Positions 56,600 through 64,000 of a stretch of 64,000 nucleotides of DNA are shown here, one piece after another. Origin of the DNA: Candidatus Thermoflexus tengchongensis (lineage in GTDB: Bacteria; Chloroflexota; Anaerolineae; Thermoflexales; Thermoflexaceae); assembly GCA_016842085.1 (NCBI GenBank), contig JAEVEX010000044.1, forward strand, positions 176,111-240,110. The letters run 5' to 3'. Position numbers and translations under genes: made by a program. The notes beneath the pieces are model-generated. The model was not told the origin of the DNA, did not search any database, and worked only from the letters and a program-made list of their open reading frames with translations. The first letter of the stretch is position 1. The number at the start of each line of letters is the position of its first letter.

Positions 56600-57343
56600 C
56601 TACCTCCCTTCGAAAGTCCGGAGGGCTTCCTGATACTGGGCCCGGATCTCGTAAACGCCTTGAATCGCCATCCGAAGCCGATGGAATAGCAGCCGCAGCT
56701 CCCCTTCCGAATCCAGGTGGCCAATCGACTTTCCACCTCCGTGATACAGTGGACGAGCCATGCCGGCGGGCGCCCGGAATTCCCGCGATTCCCAGAACCG
56801 CCCTGCCTCCCGCACGATCGCGATGTCCCGGGGATCCCCCTCCATCACCTCATAGACCATGACATACTCCAGCGATCCCATGGGGATCACCCCCTCCTCC
56901 GGGAGCCGCAGCCGTTTCAACCCCAGCACCGGCGCCACCTCGTCCTGATCCACCCCCAGCACCACGATCACCACCCCCTCCCGGAACCGGGCCTGCAGCC
57001 ACTTCTGATCCTCCGGGCGCATCCACCCCAGCGCCTCCCCATCCACGATCACCCCATCCAGCGGCCGTCCCATCGCCGCCAATCGCAGCGGCACCCAGCC
57101 CGAAAACTGCGCCACCCCTTCGGCTCGAAGCGTCTCCGTCGTGAGCAGCCCCCGGGCGAAGGGGAGGGGACCCACGAAGGCGATGAAGGGCTCCTGGGGC
57201 AGCGCCGCCGCGTGGGCCGGCGAGGGCGTCAGCGCCGCCGGCACCCCCTCCCGCAACCCCAGGACCCCCAGACCCAGCAGGACCCCCACAAACAGAAACC
57301 CCACCCCTCTCTTCATCCCCCCCGAGAACACATGCCTGATCAT
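56600..57343 (-). CDS. secreted protein A of the duplicated A/B module, unknown function
   Basis: From the ATG of MIRHVFSGGMKRG, with GGAGG at spacing ~10, 247 aa. A signal helix (GVGFLFVGVLLGLGVLGLR) and Ala-rich cleavage region (SPAHAAALPQEP) are followed by an exported domain. Predicted strands and helices alternate: FIAFVGPLPFARGLLTTETL, PLDGVIVDGEALGWM, GVVIVVLGVDQDEVAPVLGL. This suggests a Rossmann-like alpha/beta fold, without recognisable catalytic residues. Residues ~20-150 are nearly identical to protein B (59380-60141); the C-terminal third has diverged (MEGDPRDIAIVREAGRFWES). It is last of the intact genes in a five-gene operon. Function unknown. Confidence 0.75.
   Translation of the reverse strand: MIRHVFSGGMKRGVGFLFVGVLLGLGVLGLREGVPAALTPSPAHAAALPQEPFIAFVGPLPFARGLLTTETLRAEGVAQFSGWVPLRLAAMGRPLDGVIVDGEALGWMRPEDQKWLQARFREGVVIVVLGVDQDEVAPVLGLKRLRLPEEGVIPMGSLEYVMVYEVMEGDPRDIAIVREAGRFWESREFRAPAGMARPLYHGGGKSIGHLDSEGELRLLFHRLRMAIQGVYEIRAQYQEALRTFEGR
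56906..57300. repeat. duplicated segment in gene A (about 98% identical to 59707-60101)
   Basis: Colinear with 59707-60101 at a constant offset of 2801 bp and without indels. I counted about eight mismatches by eye over roughly 380 bp, while flanking parts of the two genes diverge strongly. Confidence 0.88.
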
Positions 57344-57435
57344 CTCATCGCCTCCTCCACCCCACCAGGAGTCCCTCGTCTGATCGGTCTCCTCGCCTCG
57401 CAGTTCCAGGAAGAAAGGATGCATCACTTAGCTTT

Positions 57436-57906
57436 TTACCAGTACACGACTCCCCAGGCCCCAGCATTCGAAGGGGGAGGAGGTGTCGTGATCGTGTGAT
57501 ATCCTTCCACCTTATATCGATGAGGGCCAGTGGTGCAATTATAAGCAGAACCTTGCGCTGGATTTCCACTCGTCCCATATGTTGTATTGTAGAAAACCGC
57601 GTATCCTTCCATGCGGAATGTAGTTGGTTCATTATACCCACATCCATCATATCCACGAACTCGTGTTCGGATCTCCGCACTATAAGGTGCATAAGTATCT
57701 CCCCAGATTCTCCAGCTGGGTGGCCCTGAAGCTGTCCACCATTGTGCGCATCCACGACCGCTCAATACGCCCCCGGGAACTGGAACATTGCTCACTGTCC
57801 ACTGACACGACCAGGAACTCCATCCCGATTGAGCGTGAGCACTGGGAATAAGAATCAAGGTTAAAGCGGAAGCACTTATCACAGCCGCTATAAGCCGGGG
57901 CCTCAT
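57436..57906 (-). CDS. small secreted four-cysteine protein, unknown function
   Basis: 156 aa from MRPRLIAAVISASALTLILI, with GGGAGGAA at good spacing and ATGA overlap with the upstream gene. The signal peptide ends near SAHAQS. The mature part has four Cys (WSCQW, RGCAQ, DGCGY, YNCTT), enough for two disulfides, and many aromatic, Gly and Tyr residues (RVRGYDGCGYNEPTTFRMEG). Wording of the sequence differs from its neighbours: lower GC, with A/T-ending codons common. This suggests recent acquisition or relaxed selection. No family recognised. Gene A follows 92 nt downstream. Confidence 0.72.
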   Translation of the reverse strand: MRPRLIAAVISASALTLILIPSAHAQSGWSSWSCQWTVSNVPVPGGVLSGRGCAQWWTASGPPSWRIWGDTYAPYSAEIRTRVRGYDGCGYNEPTTFRMEGYAVFYNTTYGTSGNPAQGSAYNCTTGPHRYKVEGYHTITTPPPPSNAGAWGVVYW

Positions 57907-58832
57907 GGGGTTCCTCCCGCTTTCCCTTTTTCGCTTCCGCAGATCCGGGTCATCTCGGGGCTGGGCTGGAGCAGGAGCTCCCAGCGAGGGTCCGGCCGGA
58001 GGACCCAAACAGGCCCATATACCCGTTCTTCATCGGAATGCCGCTGACCCCCGGCCTCCCGTCGCTCCTGGCGCACCGCGCGCAACTGCCCGTCTCCGCT
58101 GATCGCCATCCAGGCCCGCTCGACCCATCCCCCTTCCCACCGCACCGTCCGCGTCCACCAGGTCACGGGCCCCTCTCCCCAAATCCGCTCCGGCGCCGCT
58201 CCCTCCAGGCTACGCGGAGCCGGTAGATCGAAGCCGGTCCTTTCTTCTGATGTCGGCTCCCAGCCCGCCGCCCGCAGTTTCCCCGGATCCACGAAGGGCG
58301 GGAAGGCCCACCGCATCGCCTCCGGAGAGGAGGGCTCCTGAAAACAGACCGGTCCTCCCGGATCCATAAAGCGGGCTTCCCACCCCACAGCCGCCGTGCG
58401 CCAGATCTCTGCATATAGACGATCGTCTGGAAGCCAGAAGCGTCCATGCAGGCGAGCCGGCTTCCCATCGTTTCCGACCTCCAGGAAGACCTCGCCCCGG
58501 ATCTCCTGGCCATTGGCCGGGTCCGGTGCAGATGGATCGAAGGAACGCCGGCGAAACACCCAGGCGAGGAGACGGCCCGGACTTTCCGGAGGCGGCCGGA
58601 GAAAAGCCGGAGGCGAAGCGCCCGGAGGGACCATCGTGGGGGACGAGGACATGACAGGCGGGGTGGAGGCCGGGGCCGGCGTGGTCGCCCCCCCATGAAT
58701 CCGGCGTAGCCATTCCGGCAGGCCCGGGCGAAAAGCCGCGACTGTGATCATCAACCCGAAGAGAAGGAGGAAGAATAATCCTCCTCGCACTCCCCGAAAC
58801 CGATATCGCGCCACCGATCGTTCTCCCCGCAT
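57903..58832 (-). CDS. membrane-anchored extracytoplasmic protein of the A/B operon, unknown
   Basis: From MRGERSVARYRFRG, with GGAGGA at spacing ~7, 309 aa. One membrane helix (GGLFFLLLFGLMITVAAF), a Pro/Thr/Ser linker (~50-85), then a ~200-aa extracytoplasmic domain. The stretch GEVFLEVGNDGKPARLHGRFWLPDDRLYAEIW and later VTWWTRTVRWEGGWVERAWM look like antiparallel beta strands, as in LolA/RseB-like lipid or anti-sigma sensor domains, but I cannot assign a family. It starts 23 nt after the 175-aa secreted protein gene and overlaps the 156-aa gene by 4 nt. Confidence 0.7.
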   Translation of the reverse strand: MRGERSVARYRFRGVRGGLFFLLLFGLMITVAAFRPGLPEWLRRIHGGATTPAPASTPPVMSSSPTMVPPGASPPAFLRPPPESPGRLLAWVFRRRSFDPSAPDPANGQEIRGEVFLEVGNDGKPARLHGRFWLPDDRLYAEIWRTAAVGWEARFMDPGGPVCFQEPSSPEAMRWAFPPFVDPGKLRAAGWEPTSEERTGFDLPAPRSLEGAAPERIWGEGPVTWWTRTVRWEGGWVERAWMAISGDGQLRAVRQERREAGGQRHSDEERVYGPVWVLRPDPRWELLLQPSPEMTRICGSEKGKAGGTP

Positions 58833-58855
58833 CCCTTGATCCTCCAGATCGCCCG

Positions 58856-59383
58856 TCAGCAGCGCTGGCCCGACCACCAGTAGCGTGCGCAGGACATCAC
58901 CCCCGCCGGCCACACCGAAGTGTAATACTCCACCCCTGGAGGATCGCTGGGATTCGGACTCGCCCGATAGGCCGATCGCGTGTTGATATACGCATCATAC
59001 ACGCCCGAACTGATGGGGGCGGTTCCCCTGCTAGTGCAGTAAAAGCACTGATCGAGGAACTGTCGTTGAATGCTACATGAACCCCATCCGCTCTCACAAT
59101 GCCAGATACGCGAGCCCACGAAGATGTAATACAGGGCCCGGGAGGAGGAAGACCACCCCCAACCCTCCAGAACCCCACCAGACCAGTAGCCATAGGTCCC
59201 GGCGTTCGCTACATAGCCCGCCCCCGGCACATACAGACCATGGCGGTCCTCACAGTTCGGCGGCGGACAGTCGTGAGCCCAGGCCACCGGGGAAGAAAGA
59301 CGGGAGGAAAGAACGCGCCATCCGGCCAGCCCCAGCCCCAGGATCAGCACCCCACCGATGATCCGCCTCACCGCCTTCCTCAC
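58856..59383 (-). CDS. small secreted Cys-rich protein, unknown function
   Basis: I choose the GTG at 59383 (4-nt overlap with the gene B stop, preceded by GGGAGGGGAGCC), giving 175 aa. A basic start and signal helix (RRIIGGVLILGLGLAGWRVL) lead to AWAHDCPPPNC. The mature part has about eight Cys (CPPPNC, WHCESGWGSC, QCFYC, MSCARYW, QRC) and many Tyr, Gly and Ser residues, as in disulfide-stabilised extracellular proteins. The segment YVPGAGYVANAGTYGYW recurs in the pseudogene after gene A. It is the partner of protein B in a B-Cys1 pair. No known family. Confidence 0.72.
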   Translation of the reverse strand: MRKAVRRIIGGVLILGLGLAGWRVLSSRLSSPVAWAHDCPPPNCEDRHGLYVPGAGYVANAGTYGYWSGGVLEGWGWSSSSRALYYIFVGSRIWHCESGWGSCSIQRQFLDQCFYCTSRGTAPISSGVYDAYINTRSAYRASPNPSDPPGVEYYTSVWPAGVMSCARYWWSGQRC

Positions 59384-60141
59384 GGCTCCCCTCCCACCCA
59401 TGGGGATCGCTCAAACTGCCGCCGCGCCTCCTCAAACTGCGCCCGCAAATCATATGCCCCCTCAATGGTGGTATGCAGCCGCCGGAACAGCAACCGCACC
59501 TCCCGCTCCGAGTCCAGGCGCCCGATGGCCTTCCGGAAGGATGCGAACAGCGGGCGCCGGATGCCCGGCGTGTAGCTGTCCCCCCGCTCGATCAGCCGCC
59601 CCAGCCAGTCCCCCAGTTGCGCCCGATCCGCCTCCTCCCCCAGCACCTGCGAGTAAACCAGCACGTATTCCAGCGGCCCCATCCGCACCACCCCCTCCTG
59701 CGGATCCCGCAGCCGCTTCAACCCCAGCACCGGTGCCACCTCGTCCTGATCCACCCCCAGCACCACGATCACCACCCCCTCCCGGAACCGGGCCTGCAGC
59801 CACTTCTGATCCTCCGGGCGCATCCACCCCAGCGCCTCCCCATCCACGATCACCCCATCCAGCGGCCGCCCCATCGCCGCCAATCGCAGCGGCACCCAGC
59901 CCGAAAACTGCGCCACGCCTTCGGCTCGAAGCGTCTCCGTCGTGAGCAGCCCCCGGGCGAAGGGGAGGGGACCCACGAAGGCGATGAAGGGCTCCTGGGG
60001 CAGCGCCGCCGCGTGGGCCGGGGAGGGCGTCAGGGCCGCCGGCACCCCCTCCCGCAACCCCAGGATCCCCAGGCCCAGCAGGACCCCGATCCCCAGAAAC
60101 CCCATCCCCTTCTTCACCCTTCGGGAGAACCCCCGTCCCAT
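59380..60141 (-). CDS. secreted protein B of the duplicated A/B module, unknown function
   Basis: 253 aa, ATG after AAAGGAGG. The signal helix is MGFLGIGVLLGLGILGLR. The exported domain is the same as in protein A through ~residue 150 (FIAFVGPLPFARGLL, GVIVDGEALGWMRPEDQKW, VVIVVLGVDQDEVAPVLGL) but has its own C-terminal third (QVLGEEADRAQLGDWLGRLI, FRKAIGRLDSEREVRLLFRRL). It shares with A the last helical block RLDSE..LRLLFRRL. First gene of the operon B, Cys1, membrane protein, Cys2, A. Function unknown. Confidence 0.77.
   Translation of the reverse strand: MGRGFSRRVKKGMGFLGIGVLLGLGILGLREGVPAALTPSPAHAAALPQEPFIAFVGPLPFARGLLTTETLRAEGVAQFSGWVPLRLAAMGRPLDGVIVDGEALGWMRPEDQKWLQARFREGVVIVVLGVDQDEVAPVLGLKRLRDPQEGVVRMGPLEYVLVYSQVLGEEADRAQLGDWLGRLIERGDSYTPGIRRPLFASFRKAIGRLDSEREVRLLFRRLHTTIEGAYDLRAQFEEARRQFERSPWVGGEP
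59707..60101. repeat. duplicated segment in gene B (partner of 56906-57300)
   Basis: See the partner at 56906-57300. The uniform near-identity of this block against diverged flanks points to a recent duplication or gene conversion. Confidence 0.88.
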
Positions 60142-60176
60142 TCTCGCCTCCTTTGCCGGAAGAGCGTTCCATCTCG

Positions 60177-60205
60177 AGGTTAAGGGCCTGATTGTCTCCG
60201 GTCAA
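60177..60205 (-). promoter_or_regulatory. weak sigma-70-like promoter before gene B
   Basis: On the minus strand TTGACC, a 17-nt spacer and TAACCT lie 36 nt before the gene B ATG. The -10 match is poor. Confidence 0.35.
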
Positions 60206-60254
60206 TCCCCATTTGGCCAGCTCCGGTTGGCATCTGGACCACTCCCTGGCCCTG

Positions 60255-60284
60255 AGGGCCCGAATCGTTCACGGATCGGGCCCT
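60255..60284. terminator. hairpin between the M23 lipoprotein gene and gene B
   Basis: AGGGCCCGA and its complement (TCGGGCCCT), with one bulge, form a GC stem in the 193-nt gap. It probably separates the two transcription units; there is no clear T-run. Confidence 0.5.
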
Positions 60285-60334
60285 GGCGGGTGGGTGCCGT
60301 GCGGGCCACGCTCTTCCCCTATATGATTTTTCGC

Positions 60335-63207
60335 TCACGGCCGCGGCGTGCCCGTGGGCACAGGCATCCCTTGCGGGGCTTCGCCAGCCCCCAGAAGCAG
60401 AACCTCCACTTCGCTCACCCGCATCCCCGCCAGCCGCCCCCACGGAATTCGCCCCATCTCCTGCACCACCGCCGCCCGCAACGATGGCTCGCCGCGTTCC
60501 GCCAATAACCTCAGAAAGCGCTGCAACGCCACGATCTGTCCACGATGAAGGCGTGCCTCCTTCCCCTGAACCCAGGCCTGCAAGGCGGGTTGCCAGAGCT
60601 GCAAGGCTTCCCCAAAGGCCCGCCGCACCTCCTCATCCTCCTGTAGCAGCCGGATCAGCGCTGGACTGTAACGATAGTAGAGCTCCACATAGCGCTGCCC
60701 GGCCGGGGTCTGGGTCAGCTTGTTCCGCGCCCGGTAGAACAGCTCCAGGTCTTGCAGGCCAGGTATCTGGGCCTGCATGGCTTGCAGCACACAAGGCCCT
60801 GGGGTCGGGATGGGCGTTGGCGTCGGTGCAGGTGGGATCGTCCCCACATACCGGATGACCAGCCGGGCTGCGTGTTCGCTCCCCGGATACCACACCGGCC
60901 GCTCATAGCCGATGACCCGCCGATGCTGCCCGGAGGCCGAGGAAACGGTCTCGAAGATAAAACCCATGCCGTGATACGCCTGCCAGTCGGGGCGCGAGAC
61001 GATCTCCCGCACCAGCGCCGTCAGGTCCGGCGTGCGCCGGGTCATCCCCAGTTCCCAGTGATCGGTGGCCGGAATCGTCCACAGCACCGAAGCCTGGGTG
61101 CGGGGGCGGTTCTCCGGGCGGTCGGTGTCGCTGAAGGGCTGCGCGTCTCCGGAGGCTTCCCCGTAGATGCGCACCTGCAGGGGCACATCGTAGGGGCCGT
61201 CTACGGTGAATTCCATGTAGGCCTCCACGATTTGCGCATTTTGCGGCACGGGCACGTTCCCAAAGCGGAACCCGCTGGTGATGAGGGAGCCGTTGGCGCA
61301 TTCCCCGAAGTAGATCTCGTTCCAGGATGTGGCATAGGCGCAGGCCGAAGGCTCCGGCCCGGCATCCTCAGGGCCGGAGGCGATCTGGACCTGCACCCTG
61401 GTCACCCCACAGGGGCCCGCTTCCCATTTCACGGCGTCAAAATAGACCCGCCTGGATGCTTCGCCTCCCGCGCCTGCGAAGTCGGTGAGGATCACCACCG
61501 CAGGGCCGGGCGAGAAGGTGTATTCCCCCAGAGGAACCCAGGTGCCCCCCTGCGCTCGCTGGCTGACCACCACCGTATCCAGCAGGCCCTGGGCTTGGGA
61601 GAAGATCTGGTACCGGGCCGTATCGGTGTTATCCGGATGTTGAGGCCAGTAAGCCGAAATGCAATACACGCCGGGCTGCGGGATCTCCACCCCCCAGATG
61701 CCCCAGTTGGTGCTCATGCGTTCATCGGTGACGCTGTAGGTCCACCAGGCGCCGCCGTTGTAACCGCCGGGATCATGCCCCCATGTCTGGCCGCTTTCAC
61801 GATCGTGAACAGGGTGAAACAGCTGGGCTTGCGACTCCCGGTCGTCCACGACGAGGGATCCATCCCCGGCCTCATCTCCCTGCCACAGCCACCAGCTGCC
61901 GCTCCATCCATCGGGCATGTATGTCTCCAGTGGATCGGAAGATTCCCCCCACCATCCAAAGGGTTCAATGAACGCTTCCTGATCGTGCTGGAAACGAACG
62001 TGGAAGTGGAGATGGGCTCCGGAACTGGAGCACTTTCCGGGCCTGTTGGTGGCCACGTTGCCGGTGTAGCCCAGAAGCGTCCCCTGAGTCACGGTTTGGT
62101 TCTGGGTAACCTGAATGTCCTCCATGTGCATGTAGACGCTGGTCACCTGCTGGGCTTCGTGGAGAATCTCGACCTGCCCGCATTCCGGCATTACAACGCT
62201 TACTCGCCCATCCGCCACAGCGTAAACGGGCGGCCGGATGTCCGGATAATCCCGCCCGGTGTCGTAGTCGAGCCCTTCGTGGCCGCTGTAGCAGCTTTTG
62301 CCCAGATCGCATTCATTTCTGTCTCCCGGCAACACCCGGCCGTCAAAGCGGGTGAGGGTGCCTTCGTCGTATGCGTATGGGGCGTCGTGGTCCAGGAAGG
62401 AGTTGAGGGTGTAAAAGGGCGTCGGCACAGGCGGCTGCCGGAAGGGGCGCGCCATGAACGGCCGGGGCGTGGCGTTAGGAGTCGGCGTGGCGGCGACCCG
62501 CAACGTGTGGGGGCCGAAGAGCTCCTGATACGTTTGCTCCCAGAGGCGCACTTTCCCCCGGTCGTAGCCGAAGAAGGCGTAAAGGGCGTAGGAGGCGGCG
62601 TTGGCCACCTCCGGGTGCTGCGCGCGCACCTTGGGGTTAAAGCTAAAAGCCAAATAATGCTCCCATAGTTGGCCCCCGATCTCGCTGATGGCGTCGGGGA
62701 GGGGGCGATCCTGGGGAACCTGCCAGTCCAGGGCCACGCCGGCGGTGACCAGCAGCACCCGGGGTTGACCAGGGTGAGCGGGGCTCCGGCCTGGTTCCAG
62801 ATGTAATCGGCCAGGGAGCCCTGGAGGGGATGGACGGGATTTGAGACCGTTTCCACGCGATACTGCGCCCAGGCCGGGGCGCGCCGCTCCAGGGCCTGCT
62901 GCAACACCTCAACGGCTTCCCACACCCCCAGCTCAATCCCGGGCTCCAGGTCCCGGTAAACCGTGCCGTCAATGACGTAGACGACCCCTTCCGGCACGGG
63001 GGTGCAGGTGGGCAGCGGCGCAGGCGAGGGGGTGAGGGTCGGCGGGGCCGTGGGGGTGGCCGTGGGCACCGGCGTGGGCGTCCGGGTGGCCGTGGAGGTG
63101 GCCGTCGGTGCAGGCGTGGACGTCCGGGTGGCCGTGGGCGGCACCGGTTGGGCGGTGCAGGCGGTGATTAGCAGCACAACCAACATGAGCATTGCCTGGC
63201 GAGCCAT
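60335..63207 (-). pseudogene. M23 peptidase lipoprotein with one-base frameshift
   Basis: The start is MARQAMLMLVVLLITAC, with GGAGG at spacing 7 and lipobox Cys17. A long Thr/Pro linker precedes an N-terminal domain (GIELGVWEAVEVLQQALE, VNP...). The frame then breaks at a G4 run (62761-62764); the paralogous copy has G5 at 63551-63555. The second part (60335-62758) continues the domain (LLVTAGVALDWQVPQDRPL), followed by an M23 domain (SGHEGLDYDTG, GAHLHFHVRF), a beta-sandwich carbohydrate-binding-like region and a DNRLRE-type domain. The last ~130 residues are helical. Restoring one base gives ~957 aa. It is either a real mutation or an assembly error. The intact form would cut peptidoglycan outside the membrane. 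Confidence 0.8.
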
Positions 63208-63245
63208 GAGCAACCTCCGTGTGGGTATTTCGCTTCCGGGTTTGC

Positions 63246-63866
63246 TTACGGCCTTTGTCCGCTCATGTGACACCCGCTGGGGGTGATGCGGGGTTGCAGG
63301 TGACCGAACAGGGCATCGTATTCCGCCGCCCAGACCTGGAGTTTCTCCCGGTCGTAGCCGAAGAAGGCGTAGAGGGCGTAGGAGGCGGCGTTGGCCACCT
63401 CCGGGTGCTGCGCGCGCACCTTGGGGTTAAAGCTAAAAGCCAAATAATGCTCCCATAGTTGGCCCCCGATCTCACTGATCGCATCGGGCAGGGGGCGGTC
63501 CCGGGGGACCTTCCAGTCCAGGGCCACGCCGGCGGTGACCAGCAGCACCCGGGGGTTGACCAGGGTGAGCGGGGCGTGGGCATAGTTCCAGATGTAATTG
63601 GCCAGGGAGTTCTGGAGGGGGTGAACGGGGTTCGGGAACATTTCCACGCGATACTGCGCCCAGGCCGGGGCGCGCCGCTCCAGGGCCTGCTGCAACACCT
63701 CAACGGCTTCCCACACCCCCAGCTCGATCCCGGGCTCCAGGTCGCCGTAGACCGCATCGTCAAGGATATAGATCTGCTGGACCTGTTTCCGGTCGTTTGT
63801 GAGGCCCAGCAGCGTCATGATTCCAAGGAGGGAGAGTCAGAAGGCCGCACGCAGGAACACACGCAT
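63246..63866 (-). pseudogene. truncated copy of the M23 lipoprotein N-terminal domain with early stop codon
   Basis: The likely original start is the ATG at 63864-63866 with a perfect ribosome site (TAGGAGGTGATCCC). It encodes MRVFLRAAF, then TGA (63837-63839), then continues in frame as LSLLGIMTLLGLTNDRKQ into the domain. Without the stop this is a normal signal peptide. From GDLEPGIELGVWEAVE to ALYAFFGYDRE it is almost identical to the M23 lipoprotein upstream part, but the M23 domain is absent and the protein ends in HMSGQRP. Translation from the internal ATG at 63818 would give a signal-less 190-aa product. Confidence 0.72.
63352..63752. repeat. duplicated domain segment (partner about 62565-62965)
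   Basis: The two stretches are near-identical at the DNA level and colinear apart from the one-base G-run difference. Divergence rises beyond both ends. Confidence 0.85.
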
Positions 63867-64000
63867 GGGATCACCTCCTATAAGGATTCGTGCTATGTAT
63901 CAGGATGGATCAGATTGGCCTGAGGGGAGGAGGCCGGAAGAACGCCATCGCTGTGGGCGGAAAAGCCCCTCCAGGAGTTCAGCTCCGGCCTCCCTCCAAC
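63867..64000. other. upstream region of the truncated copy, right window end
   Basis: 134 bp containing the ribosome site of the truncated copy and no further recognisable gene. Confidence 0.5.

Noticed and set aside
62758..62766. Programmed ribosomal frameshift in the M23 gene
   Set aside because: The run is only four bases, there is no downstream pseudoknot that I can see, and the duplicate copy encodes the joined frame without a shift.
63837..63839. Selenocysteine readthrough of the TGA
   Set aside because: It falls in a signal peptide, there is no adjacent hairpin resembling a SECIS, and the neighbouring copy is also broken, so decay is simpler.

Overview
The window is GC-rich, gene-dense and strongly minus-strand biased. 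It looks like a chromosomal piece of a thermophilic member of the Chloroflexota, possibly Thermoflexus-like. That placement is inference from protein style: a Sec/lipoprotein-type NosZ cluster, TgpA-like transglutaminase, MazG fused to a tetrapyrrole methylase, and large secreted proteins ending in YLPF. No rRNA, tRNA or CRISPR array was recognised.

Regions, left to right. (1) 1-9.5 kb is a co-directional defence and mobile island. It holds a PLD-nuclease/SNF2 helicase (cut by the left edge), a PIN (DUF4411) toxin with an XRE-ImmA/IrrE partner and a small unknown protein, a REP-associated tyrosine transposase (RAYT), and an Eco57I/type IIG-like methyltransferase split in two with a MNT-type nucleotidyltransferase between the halves. 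A GTAGGGGCGAC palindromic repeat family surrounds the RAYT and has entered several reading frames of the island. (2) 9.5-34 kb is mostly housekeeping: LysM-M23 peptidase, DUF192, MazG, M16 peptidase, RNase Y, RecX, RecA, an AI-2E family permease, GalE, a family 2 glycosyltransferase with a cyclase, TgpA, SurE, an ATP-grasp enzyme, a penicillin-acylase-like protein, a PDZ protein, MurA with a Cys-to-Asp active site, and a SAM hydrolase.

(3) 34.2-41.8 kb is a nitrous oxide reduction operon. Reading on the minus strand it runs zinc-ribbon protein, nosZ, a membrane protein, a nosD-nosF fusion, nosY, nosL and a cytochrome c, ending in a strong terminator. Three FNR/CRP-like palindromes lie upstream of nosZ and of the zinc-ribbon gene. 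(4) 42-56.4 kb (plus strand) carries a membrane zinc protease, a P2A-type ATPase, DedA, an IS5-like relic, DUF2283, TerC, a catalytically dead tyrosine recombinase, a giant subtilase, tdh-kbl and a regulator-like protein.

(5) 56.4-64 kb (minus strand) is a locus of duplication and decay. Two nearly identical secreted proteins (A and B) are interleaved with small Cys-rich secreted proteins and a membrane protein, with a pseudogenised third Cys-rich copy. Next to them lie a frameshifted M23 lipoprotein gene and a truncated, nonsense-interrupted copy of its N-terminal domain. No function could be recognised for the A/B module; it is the best candidate here for an undescribed extracellular system. 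The nosDF fusion and the RAYT/REP invasion of a restriction-modification locus are the other main novelties.
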